64,000 bases of DNA from Limnoperna fortunei (taxonomy: Eukaryota; Mollusca; Bivalvia; Mytilida; Modiolidae), in contig OX104112.1 of the NCBI GenBank assembly GCA_944474755.1, forward strand, positions 91,525,756 to 91,589,755, read 5' to 3'. This document shows positions 10,141-20,025 of the stretch, piece by piece (position 1 is the stretch's first letter; each line of letters starts with the position of its first letter). The notes beneath the pieces were generated by a model that had not been told where the DNA came from, did not search any database, and worked only from the letters and a program-made list of their open reading frames with translations. Both the position numbers and the translations under genes were made by a program.

Positions 10141-13100
10141 ATAGAATACATTTTTGTCTTTTTAAGCTGACATTTTTTAAGTATAATTCAAGATATTATC
10201 GATTAGCTAAGCATTTCACATATTTAAATATAAAAATTGAAATGCATTCAAAATAATTGGTCAATAAACCCATCAATTGATGTCTTGTCGGAATTTATAC
10301 TTCATCGCCAATATCCCAAGCGTTGTAAATGTTCATCGCTTAGGAGTCATTGCCAACTTATTTCATTTATGCATATGTTTTAATCTTGTTATTTCTTTTT
10401 TCGGTCCATGGCTATATTTATTTTTTCAAAGATGGCTAAAGTCATGGTTGTGATTTACTATTCCTCTCCTAGTAAGTCTTCCTTTCAACTGTTGAGGTTG
10501 TTTACATCTTAAAAGTAATTAGATAACATTACAGTTATTACATCATTTACAAAATGTCACAATTAAAAGTTAATGATTAGTATATTAATCCATGATATAA
10601 TGATACAAGTGATATTTATATATTTAACAAGTCATCTAAAGCAATGACACGTGAACTACTAAGAAAATAAAATTACTGATGGGTAGACTAGGGAATCCAG
10701 AAATAAGAGTAATAGAACGGGAGTTATGTTAAAAGGAAATTTGCTGGAGTTAAGACATGTGAAGCTGGAATGGATAATGAGGTGAATAGGAGTCGGGTAC
10801 AGATAAGCAGGAGTTAATGCGAGGAAAAAGCCTCCTTAATCACACATCTGAATAAAAATGAACAACTTCTAATGGATATGCAATAAGACATATACTATAT
10901 ACTTGCATTAAAATTTACACAACAAAACTAACGTTAGTTGACATTTGGGATGATACATGTTGACATGTGAAATTTGGCTTTCTGACATAAAATTAAGTAC
11001 TTGCATAAAATATGGAACTAATAATTACACACAAATATTTGTAGTTATGTTTAAATTCCAAAATTATATGACTTAACAAAATAATGTTAACCTAATGTGT
11101 TAACAGCAGCTTTGAGTGAATATGGAAATGTATCTTTGTTTGTTCCCACTTATTTTGTTTTTGTTTTGCTTTTTTTTGGTCATATGCTAGTTGGTCTACC
11201 TTGATATCTATTGTATGTTACACGTTTTTACGAACAGTTACGTTATTGCAAGATAGGTAAAACATAACTTGCACGTTGCCTACTAAATAGCTTTGTAACG
11301 AAAAGTTTAGGCAATCGTAAATGATAACGCACGAGTAATAATTAATTTAAAAATAGTCTTAAATAGTGCTATACTTGTGAAGATTCCAAAAAAGACCAAA
11401 GAATGATAATATGTCAAAACTATAATAAACTTTTTCCATCCACACTAGAACATATTTGTGTAACGAAGAGATTTTGTATTGTGAATAAATAAATAGGTTT
11501 TTTTATTTGTATCAGGTATAAAAGAATTTGTTTATAAAATGCAAAAAAATTCAGAATATATGTTATATGTTGAGAGGTTTGCGGAAGAAAAAAATATAAT
11601 TAAGTACGTATCATGTTGTACATAACCTCACCACTGTCGTGTTCATTATAGAAAATTACTCAAAATAATTTTTTATCCTATTTGGCATCGGGAACGGGTT
11701 TCAGGGCATTGACAGTTTCTGTCACTTTATTACATTAAAAGCTGCTTATTTACGTCATTTATTTTGAACGTGTTTAATAATATGAAATTGATGTAAGTTA
11801 ATGTCTTATTTCACATTTACAAGTACAAATACAAAATTATAACCAAGTTGTAATAAACACATGACAAGTATAAACAAGGAACCAATGAAAGTGATAATAT
11901 TTGACGTGTGTAATAAAAGGTTTGGAAATTTGTGGAAAAAAACATATGTTTCTAATTATTATTACAGAGGTTTAAATGTTAAAAGTAATTTATACATATA
12001 TCAGGTAAAAGTGTTTGTAAATAAACTGATAATTTGAATACTCACGTCACGTCCACCGTGCGTTAATTAAGAAAACTTTATAAAATGTAGGAATGTTAAT
12101 AAACTTTATGCAGGGTTCATGCCGTTTTCTTCCCCAACATGATATCATTATTGACGCAGCCGATGTCAGGAGCTGTAAAAGCTATAAATAATTAATACGC
12201 TGTACGTTTGGTAAATTAACAATCAAACTAACCCGCGCATAATCTCAATTAATAACATATTGTTTTAAATAGATGACCCATTTATCGAGAGGTTTAACCA
12301 GCTCTTAAGACAAATAGCATAATCACTACATAAACAATACAATGTTAGCAATTCATCAAAACCTTTATACCACTAAAAATAACATCAATATCACGTCCTA
12401 AACATAAAAGCGTTACCACGGATAGTTGACTGCGTGTCATGGGAGAGGAGTGGGTATTAGTTTGAGTTGATTCAATATTTCAATTAGTAAATGTTAGTTC
12501 ATGTCAAATCCACTATAAAAATCAACTTTTTTTCATTACGAAGATATAACTAATTTCGAACGTAAATTGTCACTGTTCTTTTTTTTGTTATGCCAACGAA
12601 ATCACACATGCTGTATAAAAAGATCGAAATCTATTTTTCATCGGACTTTGAAAACACAATCTCTCAAATAATAGCATCGATTTGGCTATATTTTTTGGGT
12701 TTATAACCAACACAAGTTTTTTGTTAATTCTTTTAAGATTTACTATTAATTTGGTAAATAGTAAAGGATTGTCTTTAAATTATTTACAAAGTATCTTGTT
12801 TATTAACTATATTGTTAATAGCTTATCCTTCCTGAAAGTTCTGATGTATGATATAATTTATTTAACCTTGTAGTTTAAGTTAAATGTACATTCAGGCAAT
12901 CAGATACAAGCATTCGTCATTTCAGTCGTGTTAACAACCATAACATTAGGAATGTTTTTACTTCATACATCAATCTTAAAAAGTAATAATTCATTCAATT
13001 TTAGTGAAAAATCTCTTTAACGTTTGAAGTGTTGGCCTTCCAAAATTTGTTATTGGTGGACTTTTAATAAGTCATAAATAGACAAAAACGATAACCTAGC

Positions 13101-13225
13101 ATTATGACTTACTTTTCTTAACATTCTTTATATGATGTCTGTTTTTTTTTAAATATTTAAATATAAACGTTATTTGTTTATCGATGTAATATGTTGTTGT
13201 AATTTAACCATGTATGCACTTACAT
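10141..13225. other. Gene-free stretch shared with unit B
   Basis: No gene is supported. The stretch matches 34,760-37,015 and 39,230-39,830 of unit B, for example 'gtcatctaaa' to 'gatgggtaga' at 10,630 and 35,642, 'taaacaaggaaccaatgaaag' at 11,872 and 36,374, and 'ttcatgtcaaa.ccactataaaaa' at 12,498 and 39,252. Confidence 0.6.
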
Positions 13226-13230
13226 GGTTT

Positions 13231-13340
13231 GTCGGTTTTCGTTCTGATAATCGGGGTTTTCTCTGGAATACTGTCTCCCCTGTTAAATCTGAACGCCATG
13301 ATATAGCTGAACACTTGCAATAGATGGCGTTAAATACTTT
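13231..13340 (+). repeat. SINE 3' half fragment
   Basis: The segment 'ggttttctctgg...ctgaacgccatgatatagctga...ggcgttaaat' is the plus-strand 3' half of the common SINE. A more decayed copy is at the orthologous place in unit B (39,830-39,912), so it was present before duplication. Confidence 0.7.
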
Positions 13341-14142
13341 CAAACAAACATAGGTTGTCACAAGTCACAATTATTGTGTAGTACGTTTCGTGTCAAGACT
13401 CGGTTCCCACATGGTAAATGTTTTAATTGTTTTTGAAAATTTCTAATTTAAGACAGCTGAATTTTGTAAAGAGAAAAATGCTTAAATAATATTAAAAAAT
13501 CGGCCAATAGTACTTTTGTCATGTATAATTTACGCATGTTTAGATCCGTGTCTTGAACTGCGTTAAAAACCATATACATAAAGATAACAGACACTAAGAG
13601 AAGAGTTTGAGACTGACTTCTGGGTTACCTTTGTTGTGTGTTAGCGCACCTTCTTTATAGTTACATATAATTACCAATAATGTATACAAACATGACTGGA
13701 ATACATAAATGTCTTATCGCGATCTCAATTCTGCTAACATGTTTCCATTAACATGTACACGCTTCCTGAATACACGTGTTATATCATTGTGACCTATATA
13801 AATAAAACGACACGACTTAATGTGTGAAAAAAGATTTCTTTCCATCATCATATCGATGCCTACAGAAACATTAGCTTAAGGCATGCACGGCGAGGTCTTT
13901 TTCTTGGGATGCTTACTCTACTTATTATAGCATATGGTCATTATATGTTATGAAAATTAGTTTTTTCTATGTATGTTGGTTTCAGTCAACTATCTCGGAC
14001 ATCTAATTACATCTAATTGCGACCAACCTAATTTTTTACTGTCATTAAAATGATTTAGAATATACAAAAATAGTATTTGTCAGTTATATCTATTGACAAA
14101 TGAGGTTGATTTTTCAAGAAGATATTGTTTGACATTTGAAGA
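13341..14142. other. Gene-free stretch, partly shared with 45,850-46,260
   Basis: The 'aaacatgactggaatac.taaatgtcttatc' and 'acacgtgttatatcat' blocks at 13,688-13,790 match 45,890-45,990. No coding signal. Confidence 0.55.
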
Positions 14143-14390
14143 ATACAAATTCGAAGTTCGTCTACTATTGATCACGTGGTCTGTCAACACTGAGATTGCG
14201 GGTTCGATTCTCACTGCAGGCAGGGTGTACTCGACTCCAATCTTAATTGACAAGGATTGCCAGTTTTCCTACCGCAGGTCGGGGGTTCTCTCCGGGTACT
14301 CCGTCTTCCTCCCCCAATAAAAACTGGACGCCATGTAATAGCTGAAACATTGCTGAAATTGGCGTTAAAACAAAAAAATACAAATTCGAA
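14143..14390 (+). mobile_element. tRNA-derived SINE with 13-bp target-site duplication
   Basis: A nearly full SINE on the plus strand: 5' part with 'ctgtcaacactgagattgcg' and box B-like GGTTCGATTCTC (about 14,200-14,211), body, and tail 'ggcgttaaaacaaaaaaata'. It is flanked by a 13-bp direct repeat ATACAAATTCGAA at 14,143-14,155 and 14,378-14,390. Unit B has one uninterrupted site at about 46,257-46,281 (gaatactaaattgaaagattg). The copy therefore inserted in unit A after the large duplication. The extreme 5' head (box A) is missing. Confidence 0.85.
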
Positions 14391-14415
14391 AGATCGTAAC
14401 TGATGCATGCAAATT

Positions 14416-14640
14416 TCGTTTGTTTTTGTTTGTTTGAATGATATTTATCGCGTTTTTCAGCAATTTTTCAGCTATATCATGGCGTCCAGTTTGTATTGGG
14501 GAGGAAGCGGTAGTACCTTAAGAAAACACCGTCCTGCGGAAGGAAAACTGGCAATCCTCGTCAATAAAGATTGGAGTCGAGCACACCCTGCCCGCAGTAT
14601 AGTACCCGCATTCTCAGTGTTGACAGACCACGTGAGCATA
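14416..14640 (-). mobile_element. tRNA-derived SINE, inverted partner
   Basis: The same SINE family in reverse orientation, with its tail pointing at the tail of the 14,143-14,390 copy about 35 bp away. It reads inverted through 'cagctatatcatggcgtccag', 'ggaaaactggcaatcctcgtc' and 'cagtgttgacagaccacgtg'. It is absent from unit B at about 46,281. Together the pair forms a ~480-bp imperfect inverted repeat. The open frame across it (14,407-14,664) is SINE sequence, not a gene. Confidence 0.8.
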
Positions 14641-15400
14641 AGTATATATGCGTATATACATTAGCATGTTGATTGCCTTATAAGATTTGTACAATGGTTG
14701 GAATATTGTGTTGGAGATTCTTTGTTTTACTTTGCAATGACAAAAAACTTTACGTAGTCAACAATAAATCCTTCCTTACTTACTACTAAATATACAAAGA
14801 TAGTGTTAAACATTTAAGCTCTCAAAAGATTCTTGTGTTGTTTATAACACATATTGTATTAGGGTATCTATCAAACAGATGGTTACAATGATGTCTTCAA
14901 ATTTACTTTAAAATCGTCAACGTTGTTTTTAACTTAAAAATCTTTCAATAGTAAATTAGGCCTTTGGAATGGGTATACCAAACATTTATGTTATAAGCAA
15001 GTTTTATATAAATTAGAAGAGACAAACCAAGGAATATATGCAAGGATAGAATTTTTTCTGAAGATTTCTTTTAAAGCAAAGAAAAACTGATAGATTATTA
15101 TATAATATTCCAGCTACTTTTAAACAATAAATCAATGCAAAATAGAAAGCACCAACGGGAACAAGATTTTTGACTGCTATTGGAAATGTTTAGGATAATT
15201 AGGTAGAAGCAAAAATTTTGAGCGTTTGTAGCGGATGATATAGGAATCGTCTAATTCGGCTTCATTATCACTACAACTGTCTAGGACGTTTATAATGCGT
15301 TTTACATGTATAACAAAAGCTGCGAAAAGGTGTTTTTCCTTTTGATAATTACAACGAGGAGTGGTTAATAAAAACATGTACACAACTATACAACATCTAT
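14641..15400. other. Gene-free stretch
   Basis: Matches 46,317-46,400 and 49,060-49,140 (the 'ttgccttataag.tttgta' block), and at 15,180-15,250 matches 49,890-49,950. No coding signal. The small minus-strand open frame at 15,177-15,524 is not preserved in unit B. Confidence 0.5.
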
Positions 15401-15768
15401 ACAATTGCACCAAACATTTTTTAATTTCGCGCATATATACAAACGTTACAGGTATATTAAGACTATTCCTGCAATAAATAGTGTTAAAAAGTTGTGTCTT
15501 GTTGTTTAAATGGTGTTTACGCAACTTTCAGCATTACGATCGTCGCACGTGATAAACAGTAGATGAAGAACTAACTACCTTACAATTGCAGCAAACATTT
15601 TTTTTAATTTCGCGCATATATACAAACGTTACAGGTATATTAAGACTATTCCTGCAATAAATAGTGTTAAAAAGTTGTGTCTTGTTGTTTAAATGGTGTT
15701 TAACGCAACTTTCAGCATTACGATCGTCGCACGTGATAAAAAGTAGATGAAGAACTAACTACCTTACA
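15401..15768 (+). repeat. Recent 181-bp tandem duplication
   Basis: The copies 15,401-15,586 and 15,582-15,768 differ by only a few bases, such as a one-base insertion in 'gtttaacgc' and aacag versus aaaag. Each contains 'cgcgcatatatacaaacgtt', 'gtgttaaaaagttgtgtctt' and 'cattacgatcgtcgcacgtgat'. The 3' side of each copy is a degenerate SINE head on the minus strand. Unit B has no such pair here, so this is a young local duplication. Confidence 0.9.
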
Positions 15769-16967
15769 ACTGGGCCACTGATGCCCTTGTGTTAATAAGA
15801 CTATATTAACAAGTGCATATTTTTATGCTTCATCCCTTATTACATATGTTATATTGTACTTTAAATGGAGTTTCATAAGCAAGTTAATAGGTTGTGGAAA
15901 AATCTTTCCACCTTACACTCACACCATAAATTATGACTTGTTTGTTTGTTTGATGCATTATACAGAAGCCTTAGGTTAAAAGTGACATTTATAATATACA
16001 TAAATAACGAAAAGTATAAAATGGCTGCCAATATAATATTCATCATTTAGATATATATGAATATTTTGCCATGAGCGTTAGTGAATATAATAAACGTATC
16101 ATGAATATAATGTCAAACGTATATTTAAATCATCAATAAAGTATGGGTAGAAATCAACAATTGCGATTCTAATTTAACAATTTTTTAAAGTCGCGCATAT
16201 ATATATATATATAAATCAGGATGTTGGGATGCCGTTGCTACTCAAATTTTAAACGTTTAGCTAAATAATAGTGCTTTTAATAGTGTCTTAAAATGAAAAA
16301 CATCAAAAACTAAATTTTTTAACAGGGGTAGGATTACCAAACAGGATACCAATCGTCGCTATGAGTAACTTGATTGATAGGGGTCTTTCAAATACGGCGG
16401 GAACTTTTTTATTTTGTTTATTTCTTGTTTTCCATTGTATGCTTTTTGTGTCTAAATTCAGAATCGTATATTTCTACAGAACTTTCCAATGCAAATATTT
16501 GAAACACACGAGAACGAACGTAATTTTGTTTCTTCATACACATTTCTTATTGCTTTGCATTGTTGTCTGGTTGAGAGAATTTAATAATTATGACTCCTAT
16601 TTTAAGCTCTTTCAGTCACAAAAAAAGTTATTTGTAAAAGAAGATAAATTATATGTATTTTTCTTAACAAAATGTGCAAATTAAACATTGATTATAAAAC
16701 GTTAAGATAATTATATACATAACTTTACATTCGAGGTCCACCTAGTTACATTAGCAATGGCAGAGTAACGAGCGAGAAAGAACGATAACCCATCCCGTCT
16801 CCATTTGTTTATGAAAAACACGCCATGACCACTCAAATATACAATTAATTCCGCGAAATAAAGATAAATAGTGAAATTATCAACATCTGATTGAACATTT
16901 CAGGAATGCAAAAGTGTATTTTGTGGCATATGTTTTTCAATTCTCTCATATTTTAACACTGAAATCC
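15769..16967. other. Gene-free stretch with unit-shared block
   Basis: Contains a short (AT) run at 16,194-16,213 and the block 'atgagtaacttgat.gataggggtct.tcaaatacggcggga' at 16,359, repeated at 52,384. A hydrophobic open frame starts there (16,361-16,684), but in unit B the frame is broken by indels, so it is not called as a gene. Confidence 0.5.
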
Positions 16968-17285
16968 GAAGGATGGGCATTTCTAACAAACAGATGTGAA
17001 AACGTGAACACGTTTGCGGTATGTTAGGCCATAAATAAAGAAAAATCGAAAGATAACAGCTTTTCGAAATTATTTTTTAAATCATCGGTGTAATTTTTGA
17101 CACATACAATTTTTACATTAAGACCCGAAGGATGGGCATTTCTAACAAACAGATGTGAAAATGTAAAGATATTTGCGAATGTTAGGCCATAAATGACCTA
17201 AATCGCACAATAACAGCTTTTGGAAATTATTTAGAAATCGTCGGTATAATCTTTGACACATACAAATTCGTAATAATTGCTGTAA
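16968..17285 (+). repeat. 159-bp tandem duplication
   Basis: Two copies start with 'gaaggatgggcatttctaac' at 16,968 and 17,127 and run through 'gttaggccataaat' and 'tttttgacacatac' or close variants. Unit B has a single copy (about 52,985-53,125), so the duplication happened in unit A after the large duplication, or was lost in B. Confidence 0.85.
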
Positions 17286-17541
17286 TTAATCGTATCAGTT
17301 TTTCCGATTTGCTATTACTTAAGATATATACAATATTTGCTGCAATAACGTGTGGAATATGATGATATGTTAAAAATCTTAATCCGAACATAACCCTTTA
17401 TTTTCTTCGTAAGATTATTTTTAATTGAATTTTTTAATTTATTATTAAATTATTTAAGTGCAGCTTAATGACGTTTTGCCTAGATGTGGTTGTACTATTT
17501 TCTGTCGAAATCTTTATTCGACAATTTTGCAACAGAAGTAC

Positions 17542-17597
17542 GAATAAATGAATGAATGAATGAATGAATAAATAAATAAATAAATAAATAAATAAAT
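17542..17597 (+). repeat. (GAAT)n/(AAAT)n microsatellite
   Basis: The array follows 'ttattcgacaattttgcaacagaagtacgaat'. The same leader and an AAAT array are at 53,340-53,429. A conserved leader with a simple-repeat end is typical of a LINE 3' terminus, so this may be an old LINE end present before the large duplication. Confidence 0.8.
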
Positions 17598-17998
17598 TTC
17601 AATACAATTCATGATTTACCACCACTTTTATCTTTCTTATGGCGTTCAGCTTCTTACTAGAAAGAAACCGGAGTACCTGATAAAAGGTTGGAATCAATAG
17701 TAGATGCATAACTACTAAATCATTCGTTCACTGATGCTATTAAACTGTAATTGTAGAAAAGTATTCAGACGAACGTAATTAAATGAACATATTTTTCTAG
17801 ACAGTTGATGAAACATAGAATAAACTCATATTAGTCAAATAGAAAGAATAAGTAATAGATTAAAAGAGTTAGAGTTAAAAATATTGATTTAAAATTAAAA
17901 CATACATATGACAATCTCCGCCTAGAAATAATTAACACTTCAGCACGTGATAAGGAAACTATTAAAAGCCTGTAATCTAAACGCTTACTTCATAACAA
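17598..17998. other. Gene-free leader region upstream of the 18,076 ORF
   Basis: Shared with 53,430-54,000, including 'gaaagaaaccggagtacc', 'ttgatgaaacatagaataaactcatattagtcaaa' and 'gcacgtgataa' (17,943 and 53,950). The CACGTG and the following A/T-rich 'attaaaagc'/'aataaaaagc' might be promoter elements of the following ORF. This is inference only. Confidence 0.45.
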
Positions 17999-18002
17999 AA
18001 CT

Positions 18003-18411
18003 CCAACAAAAAGACAAAAAAGGGTTACTGTGGAATTTTATTTGTGTTCTACAACAAAATAAAATCAAATACAAAATGTCGATTGTATTACCATACACCG
18101 AACGATTCAGTATAAATGACGTTTCTAGAAATGCAGTATTTCAATTAAGCAGTTCAACGACAGTGACATGGACACCATCAAAGAAAACATCAAAATTTAT
18201 GTGTCCAGTTGTTGAGTCTATGTTAGCTAGGGAGCAAAGAGATGAACAGTTATCTGTAAAATAATATTACAGGAGAAGGACCTTTAAACGAAAAAATCTC
18301 ACCTGTGATGTTTCTGGTTTTGTGCAGACAATAGAGGTAAAACAACATGGACTTTTATCCGAACATTTTGCATCCAATGAAATTCCACATTTCTGTGACC
18401 TTTCTATCTAG
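18003..18411 (+). pseudogene. Unknown small gene, unit A copy (probably broken)
   Basis: An ATG at 18,076 opens 62 codons (MSIVLPYT..., ending SVK) to a TAA at 18,262-18,264. The same frame continues to a TAG at 18,409 and contains FVQTIEVKQHGLLSEHF and SNEIPHFC. The paralogue at 54,082 has the same start, the same length of first frame, and LQTLETKQHRLYSEHF and SNEIPRFC in another frame. A single ancestral protein of about 110-120 residues seems likely, broken here by a stop and shifts. Bases 18,033-18,100 are identical to 54,039-54,106. Across the 62 codons I count many more amino-acid-changing than silent differences, with no indel. There is no signal peptide or known domain; function unknown. 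The frame is open upstream to an ATG at 17,947, but that extension is not kept in unit B beyond about residue -25. Confidence 0.5.
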
Positions 18412-19308
18412 ATGTGTTCATATTTTTGGGCTTTATTGTGCAATTGAAATTGTGTTGGGAAAAAATTTCGTCAAAGGCCAAAATTAAAAACAATAAACGG
18501 ATTTGCAAGTGGCGCTGGATGTTGACTAAAACATTGGGTTGCTATAACAGTTTCGTATGAGGCATCAACGTAACATTTAAGCATTAGCTGTAAACAACCT
18601 AACCTCAAAGTAAAACAAAATGTGCTGAAAACTTTTAAAAACTGCGAACTGACTGTGAGTCTCTCTAGAATTTATAGCCTTTTCAAAATCGCAACAATGC
18701 TATAATAGATCATTATAGTGGGTGTCTTAAACATTTCATAACTTAACACCGATGTCCCTGATAAAGCAGTATAATATCACAGGTCTGGAACAGGTGATCT
18801 TACAGAGTTTGTGGTGCATTTATGTTTCCTGTATATTTTCTTAATTGTGTTCGAGAGTCTTATATTAGCCATGGCTTAGTAAATTTGTTATTTAAATATT
18901 TTCTTTTGATTACGCCTCTTCCGTTTCTGCTTATTTATAACTGGCGTTTCATTCTAAATCTGTATCGTCAATAAAAACGATCATTTTACGTTATATACAG
19001 TCCTCTATGGATGTTTTTGTTTGTACTTTTCTTTTTCGGTTTTGTTATATTTATGTCTGCCATACATCTATCAAATAAAAATGTGTTTGCTTTTCTCAAA
19101 ACGTGTACAGTCTCATGCCAGATATAATATTTGATTTTCTAAATTGGCATACTCTACAAATATGTAATATTCTAAATATGCAACTTATAAAATATAGATG
19201 CATCTCATGTTACGATTTGTTGGATTTGTTATATGTATTTGTAAATAAGCGTTTTGTTATAATATGCCTGGCAGAATGGTTGTCTCATGTCAATTTAAAG
19301 AGTTATAA
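18412..19308. other. Gene-free stretch shared with 54,441-55,626
   Basis: Contains the 'tgactaaaacattgggttgct...caataatagatcat' block, present once here but twice in unit B (54,475-55,180), then a T-rich stretch and 'attggcatactct..a.atatgtaatatt' (19,142 and 55,461). No supported gene. Confidence 0.55.
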
Positions 19309-19554
19309 CACAAGCTGTCAACATGAATTGATATAGAAGAGAGAAACTCGGTTAACAATCTGCTTTAACAAGACAATGCAACCGATCGAACAAAAACAGC
19401 CGATATCTATTTAAAGCTATTACAAATAATTGCTTGCTCATATCAGTCATTATCAATATTGCACAATTTATATGTATTTTTATACTATGATTATGACTAG
19501 TATGACTATAATGGGATTTTCAGTTATCCTGTATGTGACTTTGCACCCTTCCAG

Positions 19555-20025
19555 CAGTGAGACTCAAACCGGCAATCTCAGTGTTGACAGACCACATGGT
19601 TCATCGTAGGCAATCTATCTTAACAACTCGGCCACCGAGACCGCCTGTATATTATAATACAAAATGGGGAATAACATACACTTGTTTAACGAAACTTATT
19701 ACCATATTAAAAACATCACGACTGGAGGCTAACAAATTATTTTCACGTTTTATAAATTCTACTTGTAGTTGGTTATAAGTGTAATAAGTAATTAAATAAG
19801 AAAGTGTTGCTTGAAACAGTATGTTTAAAGCCATTCTCAGCAACTACATGATGGTATCCAGTTTTTATTGAGAGACAAAAACCCACGACCTTTGGTATGA
19901 AAACTGACAATTCTTGTCAATAAAGATTGAAGTCTAGCACACCATGTCCGCATTGGGACCCGACCCAGAAACATCAGTGTTACCATGTTTGTGATAAATA
20001 GTAGACTACCTTAACCCCTCTGCAA
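19555..20025 (-). repeat. Two SINE remnants flanking a unit-shared spacer
   Basis: At 19,555-19,650 lies a minus-strand tRNA-like head (gactcaaaccggcaatctcagt...aactcggccaccgag). At 19,825-20,025 lies a second minus-strand copy with body and a decayed head (atggtatccagtttttattg...cagtgttaccatg...ctaccttaacccc). Both recur at 56,605-56,697 and 56,845-57,065, so they predate the duplication. The first also recurs at 220-318. Confidence 0.75.

Noticed and set aside
14407..14664. 85-residue open frame
   Set aside because: It is an inverted SINE copy read by chance.
15177..15524. 115-residue minus-strand frame
   Set aside because: It runs into the 181-bp tandem duplication and SINE remnant, and is not preserved in unit B.
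16361..16684. 107-residue hydrophobic open frame
   Set aside because: The unit B counterpart at 52,385 has indels that break the frame almost at once, and the composition is that of T-rich non-coding DNA.
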